Shown: in pieces, positions 57,101 through 64,000 of the stretch
How the letters are laid out: each line of letters opens with the position of its first letter
Numbering within the stretch: position 1 is the first letter of the stretch
From: Enterobacter oligotrophicus
GTDB lineage: Bacteria > Pseudomonadota > Gammaproteobacteria > Enterobacterales > Enterobacteriaceae
DNA length: 64,000 nt
Direction: 5' to 3'
Assembly (NCBI RefSeq): GCF_009176645.1
Contig: NZ_AP019007.1
Coordinates: 806,001-870,000, forward strand
Position numbers and translations under genes: made by a program
Notes under the pieces: model-generated
The model's input: the letters and a program-made list of their open reading frames with translations, nothing else
The model's database searches: none
Told to the model about the DNA's origin: nothing

Positions 57101-58477
57101 ATGATGACGGATAAAGTCCGTATTGACACTGTAGATGCCCATAAAAGCAACGAAACCTATCTGGCCCGTCAGGCCGAGTTTGAATCTAACGTCAGGAGTT
57201 ACCCGCGCAAGCTGCCTTTAGCGATCACTAAAGCAGAAGGCGTGTGGATCACCGATGCAGATAACAAAGAATACCTTGACTGTTTAGCTGGCGCAGGCAC
57301 TCTCGCGCTGGGTCACAATCATCCTGATGTGCTGAAAAGCATCCAAAATGTCATTACCAGCGGCTTGCCGTTACATACCCTGGATCTGACGACGCCGTTA
57401 AAAGACGCGTTCTCAGAATACCTGCTCTCTCTGCTGCCTGGTCAGGGCAAAGAGTATTGCCTGCAGTTCACCGGTCCATCCGGTGCTGACGCCGTTGAAG
57501 CGGCGCTGAAGCTGGCGAAAAAAGTGACCGGCCGTAGCGGTATCATCAGCTTCTCTGGTGGTTACCACGGCATGACCCACGGCGCACTGTCCGTCACCGG
57601 CAACCTGTCTCCGAAAGAAGCCGTTGACGGTATGATGCCGGAAGTGCAGTTCATGCCTTACCCGCACGAGTACCGCTGCCCACTGGGTATCGGCGGTGAG
57701 GCGGGCGTGAAAGCGCTGACCTACTACTTCGACAACCTGATTAACGACGTTGAAAGCGGCGTGCGTAAACCTGCTGCGGTGATCCTGGAAGCCGTTCAGG
57801 GTGAAGGCGGCGTGAACCCGGCTCCGGCTGAGTGGCTGCAGCGCATCCGTAAAGTGACTCAGGAACACGGCATTCTGCTGATCCTCGACGAAGTTCAGGC
57901 TGGCTTTGCCCGTACCGGTAAGTTCTTCGCGTTTGAACACGCTGGCATCGAGCCAGACATCATCGTGATGTCCAAAGCGGTTGGCGGCGGTCTGCCACTG
58001 GCTGTGCTCGGTATCAAAAAGCAGTTCGATGCATGGGCACCAGGTCACCACACCGGCACCTTCCGCGGCAACCAGCTGGCGATGGCAACCGGTCTGACGA
58101 CGCTGAAAATCCTGAAAGACCAGAACATCGCAGGCAAAGTCGCTGCTCAGGGTGAATGGCTGAAAGGCCAGCTGAAAGAGATGGCGAAACGCTACCCGGT
58201 TATCGGTCACGTTCGCGGTCTGGGCATGATGATCGGTATTGAGATCGTTAAGCCGCATGAAGCCGCTGACCACATGGGTTGCTTCCCTGGCGACGGTGAG
58301 CTGTCTGCGCTGATTCAGAAGAAGTGCTTTGAAGCCGGTCTGATTCTGGAGCGTGGCGGTCGTAACGGCATTGTGCTGCGTCTGCTGCCGTCTCTGCTGA
58401 TCAGCGATGATGAGCTGAAAATCTTCCTGGATAAATTTGAGCAGGCACTGCTTGCTGCGGGCGTTCGCCCGGCGTAA
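57101..58477 (+). CDS. dat: L-2,4-diaminobutyrate:2-oxoglutarate aminotransferase Dat
   Basis: 458-residue class III PLP aminotransferase that makes L-2,4-diaminobutyrate from aspartate semialdehyde with an amino donor. First step of 1,3-diaminopropane synthesis. [17 protein letters not shown] (cofactor phosphate binding), [20 protein letters not shown] and the PLP lysine in [11 protein letters not shown] (about residue 289) are present. Start could be the first or second of two ATGs (57101/57104); TAGGAG lies just upstream. Ddc follows 18 bases after its stop. Confidence 0.92.
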   Translation: MMTDKVRIDTVDAHKSNETYLARQAEFESNVRSYPRKLPLAITKAEGVWITDADNKEYLDCLAGAGTLALGHNHPDVLKSIQNVITSGLPLHTLDLTTPLKDAFSEYLLSLLPGQGKEYCLQFTGPSGADAVEAALKLAKKVTGRSGIISFSGGYHGMTHGALSVTGNLSPKEAVDGMMPEVQFMPYPHEYRCPLGIGGEAGVKALTYYFDNLINDVESGVRKPAAVILEAVQGEGGVNPAPAEWLQRIRKVTQEHGILLILDEVQAGFARTGKFFAFEHAGIEPDIIVMSKAVGGGLPLAVLGIKKQFDAWAPGHHTGTFRGNQLAMATGLTTLKILKDQNIAGKVAAQGEWLKGQLKEMAKRYPVIGHVRGLGMMIGIEIVKPHEAADHMGCFPGDGELSALIQKKCFEAGLILERGGRNGIVLRLLPSLLISDDELKIFLDKFEQALLAAGVRPA

Positions 58478-58495
58478 CCGGAGTTGTTGATTACG

Positions 58496-59962
58496 ATGTC
58501 TGATTCAAACCCAATTTTGTTCTCCTCTGCGCAGAGCATTGAGGCTTACCAGCAGGCGATTGAACAAAGCTCTCAGGCTGTGATGCAGTGGCTGAAACAG
58601 CCTGAGATGTACCAGGGCAAAACGGTCGCGGAACTGCGCGACCGTATTAAGCTGGATTTCAACCCGAAAGGGCTGGGTAACGAAGCGGCGATTGAACGTG
58701 CCGTGGAGTTTTTCCTGAAAGACAGTTTGTCTGTTCATCACCCGCAGTGTGTGGCGCACCTGCACTGCCCAAGCCTGGTGGTAAGCCAGGCGGCGGAAGT
58801 GCTGATCAACGCCACTAACCAGAGTATGGACTCCTGGGATCAAAGCCCGTCCGCAACCATTATCGAGATCAAACTGATCGAATGGCTGCGTACCCGCGTG
58901 GGTTATCAGGCTGGCGACGCAGGTGTCTTCACCAGCGGCGGCACCCAGAGCAACCTGATGGGTCTGATGCTGGCGCGCGATGCGTTCTTTGCGCGCCAGG
59001 GTCACTCCGTTCAGCAGGACGGTCTGGTGGGCGATCTGCGTAAAATTCGCGTGCTGTGCTCCGAGAATGCGCACTTCTCCGTGCAGAAAAACATGGCGCT
59101 GATGGGCCTCGGCTATCAGTCCGTGGTGCAGGTGAAAACGGACGAATTCTCGCGTATGGATCTGACCGACCTGGCGGCGAAAATTGAGCAGTGTAATGCC
59201 AACGGCGAGCAGATTCTGGCGATTGTGGCGACAGCAGGTACGACCGATGCGGGCGCTATCGATCCGCTGCGCGCGATTGCTGAGCTGGCGGCGAAGCAGA
59301 ACATCTGGGTACACGTTGATGCGGCCTGGGGCGGCGCGCTGCTGATGTCTGAGCAGTATCGTCACTATCTGGACGGCATTGAGCTGGTGGATTCCGTGAC
59401 GCTGGACTTCCACAAGCAGTTCTTCCAGACCATCAGCTGCGGCGCGTTCCTGCTGAAAGAAGCGCGTCACTATGAGCTGATGCGCTATCAGGCGGCTTAC
59501 CTGAACTCTGAGTTCGACGAAGAGGCAGGCGTGCCTAACCTGGTGTCCAAATCTCTGCAGACCACGCGCCGCTTCGACGCGCTCAAGCTGTGGATGAGCC
59601 TGGAAGCACTGGGGCAGGAGCAATACGCGGCGATCATCGATCACGGCGTGACGCTGGCACAGCAGGTTGCGGCTTACGTGAAAGAGCAGTCTGCTCTGGA
59701 GCTGGTGATGCAGCCACAGCTGGCAAGTGTCCTGTTCCGCTTCCGTGGACAGGTACAGATGGATGATGCGGGCATCGCCCTGCTGAACCAGAAAATTGGT
59801 GATGCGCTGCTGGAATCCGGCCGTGCCAACGTTGGCGTGACCGAGCACAACGGCGTCACCTGCCTGAAGCTGACCCTGCTGAACCCAACCGTGACGCTGG
59901 AGGATGTTAAAGTCCTGCTGTCTCTGGTGGAACGCACCGCGCAGGAAGTTCTGGCGAAGTAA
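58496..59962 (+). CDS. ddc: L-2,4-diaminobutyrate decarboxylase Ddc
   Basis: 488-residue group II PLP decarboxylase converting diaminobutyrate to 1,3-diaminopropane. FTSGGTQSNLMGLMLARD, HVDAAWGGALL and the PLP lysine in TLDFHKQFFQ are the diagnostic motifs. ATG at 58496 is preferred; an in-frame TTG at 58484 is too close to the GGAG. Together with dat it forms a two-gene operon. A long open frame on the opposite strand is a shadow. Confidence 0.92.
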   Translation: MSDSNPILFSSAQSIEAYQQAIEQSSQAVMQWLKQPEMYQGKTVAELRDRIKLDFNPKGLGNEAAIERAVEFFLKDSLSVHHPQCVAHLHCPSLVVSQAAEVLINATNQSMDSWDQSPSATIIEIKLIEWLRTRVGYQAGDAGVFTSGGTQSNLMGLMLARDAFFARQGHSVQQDGLVGDLRKIRVLCSENAHFSVQKNMALMGLGYQSVVQVKTDEFSRMDLTDLAAKIEQCNANGEQILAIVATAGTTDAGAIDPLRAIAELAAKQNIWVHVDAAWGGALLMSEQYRHYLDGIELVDSVTLDFHKQFFQTISCGAFLLKEARHYELMRYQAAYLNSEFDEEAGVPNLVSKSLQTTRRFDALKLWMSLEALGQEQYAAIIDHGVTLAQQVAAYVKEQSALELVMQPQLASVLFRFRGQVQMDDAGIALLNQKIGDALLESGRANVGVTEHNGVTCLKLTLLNPTVTLEDVKVLLSLVERTAQEVLAK

Positions 59963-59969
59963 GACTTAC

Positions 59970-59991
59970 CCCTCTCCCTTCCGGGAGAGGG
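59970..59991. terminator. Hairpin after ddc
   Basis: CCCTCTCCC-TTCC-GGGAGAGGG, the same dispersed hairpin as at 15351. It lies between convergent ddc and the LysR gene and probably ends both transcripts, although the T run is weak. Confidence 0.55.
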
Positions 59992-60012
59992 TATTTCCCC
60001 TGCCCCATCCCC

Positions 60013-60945
60013 TCAGTTTGTTCGCAAGGTTTCAACCATCAGCGTAAAGCAGGATTCTATCAGCGGCGGCAATGCCTGCGGCGCGCGCATTAATGCCACT
60101 GTTCGGGTCAGTGCCGGTTGTTGAAGATGAACCACCCTGAGCTGCGGGTCCTGAAGATGCGTGGTGTAAAGCTGCGGTAAAATCGCCACGGCCAGCCGCG
60201 AGCGCACCAGGCCGTACAGCGTTTCAATGTAATCCACCTGATAGCGCGTCTGCAGCGACAGACGATGACTTTCCGCAAGCGCCCCGACCAGACGCTGAAT
60301 GTTACCTTTCGAGAAGACAGCAATCTCCCGGCCAACCAGCTGCTTCCAGGGCACATGTGCCGAAGCCGCCAGGGGATCGTCACAGTGGATCACCGCAACA
60401 AACGGATCGTCCTGCAGCGGAAAGACCTCCAGCCCATCGGGAACCGAGTTATCCAGCGCGCCAATACCAAAATCAATCTGCCCTTTCAGCAACTGTGCCA
60501 GAAGCGCATCATTGGTCTGATCGTGAAATTCCACCTTCAGGCGGGGAAAAGCCTGCGCAAGAGTCTGCGGAAGCGAGGGAAACAGCAGAGAACTGACGGA
60601 TGGAATAAGCCCGATGCGTACCGTGCCGTCGCCGCCCGCCTGTACAATCTGCTGCATGTCGTCAAATGCGAGCTGGGCCACGCTAAGCACCCGCTGCGCA
60701 TGCGGCAGGATGGCGTTACCCAGCTCCGTCAACGTAACGGACGAGGCGGTACGGTTCACCAGCTTTCCACCGAGCACCGTTTCGATTTGCCGCAGTGCGC
60801 TGCTGAGCGCAGGCTGGCTGATCGCCAGCTTACTGGCGGTATCCGTAAAATGACGCAGTTGCGCCAGGGTGACAAAATACTGAAGCTGCCGAAGAGAAAG
60901 CGCGGGCAAGCGCTGCCAGGGTTCCGTCGTCATTATCTTTTTCAC
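60013..60945 (-). CDS. LysR-family transcriptional regulator
   Basis: 310 residues: N-terminal winged helix (LSLRQLQYFVTLAQLRHFTD through LAISQPALSSALRQIE, about 17-75) and a periplasmic-binding-like effector domain (about 107-305). Divergent from adenine deaminase across 110 bases, so it most likely controls ade and the permease. The ligand is unknown; a purine would fit. The first residues (MKKIMTTEP) leave the exact start open. Confidence 0.88.
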   Translation of the reverse strand: MKKIMTTEPWQRLPALSLRQLQYFVTLAQLRHFTDTASKLAISQPALSSALRQIETVLGGKLVNRTASSVTLTELGNAILPHAQRVLSVAQLAFDDMQQIVQAGGDGTVRIGLIPSVSSLLFPSLPQTLAQAFPRLKVEFHDQTNDALLAQLLKGQIDFGIGALDNSVPDGLEVFPLQDDPFVAVIHCDDPLAASAHVPWKQLVGREIAVFSKGNIQRLVGALAESHRLSLQTRYQVDYIETLYGLVRSRLAVAILPQLYTTHLQDPQLRVVHLQQPALTRTVALMRAPQALPPLIESCFTLMVETLRTN

Positions 60946-60966
60946 GCTTCTCAGAATAAGCCGGAG

Positions 60967-60988
60967 TTATCGGGCGATAAATTTTATC
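60967..60988. promoter_or_regulatory. Candidate operator between the LysR gene and ade
   Basis: Perfect inverted repeat TTATCG-GG-CGATAA (60967-60980) runs into GATAAATTTTATC (60976-60988), a second near-palindrome. Nested repeats of this kind in a divergent LysR space are usual binding sites; inferred. Confidence 0.4.
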
Positions 60989-61055
60989 AGCTGGGCAAAC
61001 GTTTGCCGGGTGCATAGAGTATCGTCAATGTTTGAATGCTGGAACCGTTAATTGC

Positions 61056-62834
61056 ATGACTGCTGAAACCCGACGCCGCGCCGTTCAGGCCGCGCGAGGC
61101 GAAACACCTTTCGACCTGCTACTCACGCATGTCCGAATTGTTGATATGGCTACAGGCGAGATCCGCAATGCCGATGTCGGCATTGTCGGAGAACTGATCG
61201 CCAGCGTCCATCCGCGCGGAAGCCGAAGCGATGCGCTTGAGACGCACGATCTGCAAGGCCACTTCCTGTCCCCAGGCCTGATGGACACGCACGTCCACCT
61301 CGAAAGTTCTCACCTCCTGCCTGCCCGCTACGCGGAAATTGTACTGGCGCAGGGCACCACGGCGGTGTTCTGGGACCCACATGAGCTGGCAAACGTACTG
61401 GGTATTGAGGGCGTGCGTTTTGCAATCGAGTCCAGCCGCAACCTGCCGCTGCAGGTGATGGTGGCCGCCCCCTCAAGTGTCCCCTCCACGCCGGGGCTGG
61501 AGATGTCGGGTGCTGATTTCGCCGGAGACGAGATGAATACCCTGCTCCGCTGGCCGGAAGTACGCGGCGTAGCGGAGGTGATGGACATGCACGGCGTGCT
61601 TAACGGCAGCCAGCGAATGCTGGAGATCCTGCAGGCGGGGCTTGAAAGCGGTAAGCTCATTGAAGGCCATGCGCGCGGGCTCAGCGGTGCAGATTTACAG
61701 GCTTACCTGGCCGCTGGCGTGACCTCTGATCATGAGTTGACCTCCGCCGAAGATGCGCTGGAAAAATTACGCGCCGGGCTAACGCTGGAAATTCGCGGTT
61801 CGCACCCCTATCTGCTGCCGGATATCGTCAGGGCGCTGAAAACCCTGCCGCATCTTTCATCGCAGATCACGGTCTGTACTGACGATGTTCCGCCGGACAT
61901 ACTGCTGGAAAAAGGTGGAATTATTGCGTTGCTGAATCTGCTTATTGAGCACGGATTACCGGCAACGGACGCGCTGCGCTTTGCCACGCTGAACGCCTCC
62001 CTTCGTCTGCAGCGCAACGACCTGGGGCTGATTGCTGCCGGACGTCGTGCCGATTTGGTGGTCTTCGATTCCCTTGAAAAACTGACGGCTCGCCAGGTTT
62101 ACGTGGCCGGGAAAATGATTGCTCGGGACGGAGCGATGATTGAACCGATTGCAGATGCCGCACTGGCACTGCCACGCGATACCGTGCATTTGTCTTCGCT
62201 GAGCGCCGATGATTTTCACATGCATATTGCCGGTGCGCACCACGGTGTCGCCCGTCTGCGCCACATCAGCGGCGCACGGTTTACCCGCTGGGGGGAGACT
62301 GACGCGCAGGTGCGTAACGGAAAGGTGCAGATCCCGGAGGGCTTTAGTGTGATCTGGGTTCAGCATCGTCACGCACGCCATGCGGCAAAACCGCAGATTG
62401 CCCTGCTGGAAGGCTGGGGAGCGCTGCGCGGTGCAATCGCCACCAGCTACTCCCACGATTCGCATAATCTGGTGGTACTGGGCCGCGATCCTGACGATAT
62501 GGCGCTGGCCGCCAATGCGCTGATCCAGAGCGGCGGCGGCATGGCCCTGGCGCAAAACGGCAAATTAATTGCCCATGTTGAAATGCCGATTGCAGGCATG
62601 CTGTCGGACCAGCCCCCTGCCGGGCTGGCGCGCCAGTTCCGGGAGCTGCGCGAACGCAGCAGCCTGATTGCCGACTGGGAACCGCCGTACCGGGTATTTA
62701 AAGCGATTGAGGGAACCTGCCTTGCCTGTAATGCCGGGCCACATTTAACCGATCTTGGGCTGACCGATGGCACCACGCGCCAGATTGTCGATCCGCTGAT
62801 TTCTTACCGGGAAACCCCGGACACAACACAATAA
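61056..62834 (+). CDS. ade: Adenine deaminase
   Basis: 592-residue amidohydrolase converting adenine to hypoxanthine and ammonia. LSPGLMDTHVHLESS holds the HxH metal ligands, GHARGLSG and TSDHELTS carry further His/Asp ligands, and the C-terminal domain is typical of bacterial Ade (YicP). The ATG at 61056 fits the family start MTAETRRRAVQAA; a TTG at 61032 would add eight residues. Followed after 20 bases by a purine permease, so uptake and deamination are coupled. Confidence 0.93.
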   Translation: MTAETRRRAVQAARGETPFDLLLTHVRIVDMATGEIRNADVGIVGELIASVHPRGSRSDALETHDLQGHFLSPGLMDTHVHLESSHLLPARYAEIVLAQGTTAVFWDPHELANVLGIEGVRFAIESSRNLPLQVMVAAPSSVPSTPGLEMSGADFAGDEMNTLLRWPEVRGVAEVMDMHGVLNGSQRMLEILQAGLESGKLIEGHARGLSGADLQAYLAAGVTSDHELTSAEDALEKLRAGLTLEIRGSHPYLLPDIVRALKTLPHLSSQITVCTDDVPPDILLEKGGIIALLNLLIEHGLPATDALRFATLNASLRLQRNDLGLIAAGRRADLVVFDSLEKLTARQVYVAGKMIARDGAMIEPIADAALALPRDTVHLSSLSADDFHMHIAGAHHGVARLRHISGARFTRWGETDAQVRNGKVQIPEGFSVIWVQHRHARHAAKPQIALLEGWGALRGAIATSYSHDSHNLVVLGRDPDDMALAANALIQSGGGMALAQNGKLIAHVEMPIAGMLSDQPPAGLARQFRELRERSSLIADWEPPYRVFKAIEGTCLACNAGPHLTDLGLTDGTTRQIVDPLISYRETPDTTQ

Positions 62835-62854
62835 TACCGAAGGAGAGCCGGATA

Positions 62855-64000
62855 ATGGCCGACAATACCGTTAATTCGCCAGCACCAGGGAGCTGGCTCG
62901 AACGTCGTTTTGCACTGCATTCGCGCGGCAGTACGGTGCGCACTGAATGTCTCGCCGGGATCACCGGCTTTCTCGCAGCGGCCTATTTACTGGTGGTGAT
63001 CCCCGGTCTTCTGGCGACAGGCGGCATGGATAAAGGCGCGGCAACCACGGGGACGATTCTGGTGTTTGTTGCCGGTACGCTGCTGATGGCGTTCTATGCG
63101 AACTTGCCGTTCATCGTCGGACCGGGCATTGGCGGCTCAGTCCTGGTCGGCGTAACCCTTGCCGGAAGTGAAGGGATTGGCTGGCAAATTGGCCTGGGGA
63201 TCGCCTGCTGGTCCGGCATTCTGTTCTTCCTCTTGACCCGTTTTGGCCTGCGCGAAGTGGTCACCCGTTCCGTACCTCAGTCTATCAAACTGGGGCTGAC
63301 GGCCTCCATCGGTCTGTTTGTCGCGGTCCTCGGTTTTCGCAATGCCGGGCTGGTGCTGGCAAACGCTAAAACCAACGCACTGATGCTGGGCGATTTTCTT
63401 TCACCCGGCGCGCTCGTGGCACTGTCTGGTTTGTTCCTGGCAATCGCGTTGCAGGCCCGTCGTATTCCGGGCGCGATTTTGTGGGCCATCCTGTTCGCGA
63501 CCCTGGTCGGGCTTCCGTTGGGCGTGACGAAATTGCCATCCAGCTTTATTGACGTTCCTCATTCGCTGACGCCGGTGTTGGGTCACATCGACATGTTGGG
63601 CGCACTGAATATTGCTTTCCTGCCTTTCCTGTTTGTCTTTTTCGCTTCTGAGTTTTTCTCTACGATGGGGACCACCCTGGCGGTGGGCGGTGAGGCTGGC
63701 TTGCTTGATGAAGAGGGCAACATGCCGCAAATTAACCGCCCGTTTATGGTCGATTCGATTGCCGCCGCCATCGGACCGTGGGTAGGGATACCGGCTGCGA
63801 CAGCGCTTATAGAGTCGTCGGCAGCAGCAGAAGCGGGTGGCAAAACCGGCATGACGGCGCTGGCTGCCGCGGTGATGTTCCTGCTGATGCTGCTTTTCAC
63901 GCCCATCGCGCTGATGATCCCGAAAGAAGCGACCGCGCCCGCACTTATCCTGATTGGTCTGAATATGTTCAGCGGCTTGCGAAAGGTTGATCTGACAAAC
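62855..64000 (+). CDS. NCS2/AzgA-type purine permease, 3' end outside window
   Basis: 382 codons visible, starting MADNTVNSPAPGSWLERRFA behind AGGAG. Multiple membrane helices; ECLAGITGFLAAAYLLVVIP at the first helix, the PGIGGS stretch and FFASEFFSTMGTTLAVGGEAG are features of the AzgA-like NCS2 family (E. coli AdeP/AdeQ, GhxP/GhxQ). Likely imports adenine or hypoxanthine for the adjacent deaminase. The gene runs off the right edge, so the end is unknown. Confidence 0.9.
   Translation, partial: MADNTVNSPAPGSWLERRFALHSRGSTVRTECLAGITGFLAAAYLLVVIPGLLATGGMDKGAATTGTILVFVAGTLLMAFYANLPFIVGPGIGGSVLVGVTLAGSEGIGWQIGLGIACWSGILFFLLTRFGLREVVTRSVPQSIKLGLTASIGLFVAVLGFRNAGLVLANAKTNALMLGDFLSPGALVALSGLFLAIALQARRIPGAILWAILFATLVGLPLGVTKLPSSFIDVPHSLTPVLGHIDMLGALNIAFLPFLFVFFASEFFSTMGTTLAVGGEAGLLDEEGNMPQINRPFMVDSIAAAIGPWVGIPAATALIESSAAAEAGGKTGMTALAAAVMFLLMLLFTPIALMIPKEATAPALILIGLNMFSGLRKVDLTN

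Noticed and set aside
58505..59848. 447-codon open frame opposite ddc
   Set aside because: Shadow of ddc, same reasoning.
1..64000. CRISPR array
   Set aside because: No set of regularly spaced direct repeats seen anywhere in the window.
1..64000. tRNA or rRNA genes
   Set aside because: No cloverleaf with CCA-type end or rRNA segment recognised by eye; a tRNAscan run would be decisive.

Overview
The window is chromosomal DNA of an enterobacterium, most likely Enterobacter or a close relative. Gene order follows the E. coli wca-yeg-mdt-bae-thi segment almost gene for gene. Enterobacter-type additions (dat-ddc, a LysR regulator with ade and a purine permease) lie at the right end, and two AT-rich accessory blocks interrupt the conserved order. 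No tool was run; identities come from reading the translations and from memory of the families.

Layout. 1-13028 (minus strand): colanic acid capsule operon wza-wzb-wzc-wcaA-B-C-D-E-F-gmd-fcl-gmm-wcaI-manC (manC cut by the window edge). Its long leader carries an RcsAB-box-like site and a JUMPstart/ops element. 13723-24572: yegH, asmA-dcd, udk, the diguanylate cyclase gene yegE/dgcE, alkA and yegD. 24768-35705: the drug efflux and envelope-stress operon mdtABCD-baeSR. 35874-37406: the tRNA hydroxylation gene trhP (yegQ), then the CRP-type small RNA CyaR.

Accessory block 1, about 37407-41880: a DUF4177 protein overlapping a YidD-like protein, a phage-like remnant, then an AT-rich restriction-modification locus. 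That locus has a beta-class DNA methyltransferase, a divergent XRE controller-like protein and two tandem genes resembling the BamHI endonuclease. The second is broken by one in-frame amber codon. The block ends inside a truncated DUF523 gene. The core resumes with yegS, fbaB, yegT-yegU-yegV, yegW and thiD-thiM with a TPP riboswitch.

Accessory block 2, about 50217-56604: an IS3-family element without a visible target duplication, a MORC/MutL-like ATPase with a Ymh-like C-terminus in an operon with a DNA cytosine-5 methyltransferase, a decayed tyrosine recombinase and a stand-alone EAL protein. A 15-bp repeat shared with the thiM riboswitch lies at its right end.

The right end carries dat-ddc (1,3-diaminopropane synthesis), then a LysR regulator divergent from adenine deaminase and a purine permease that runs off the window. 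The most unusual content is the two DNA-modification loci: the tandem BamHI-like nucleases, and the MORC-Ymh/cytosine methylase pair whose expected nuclease partner is missing next to an IS.
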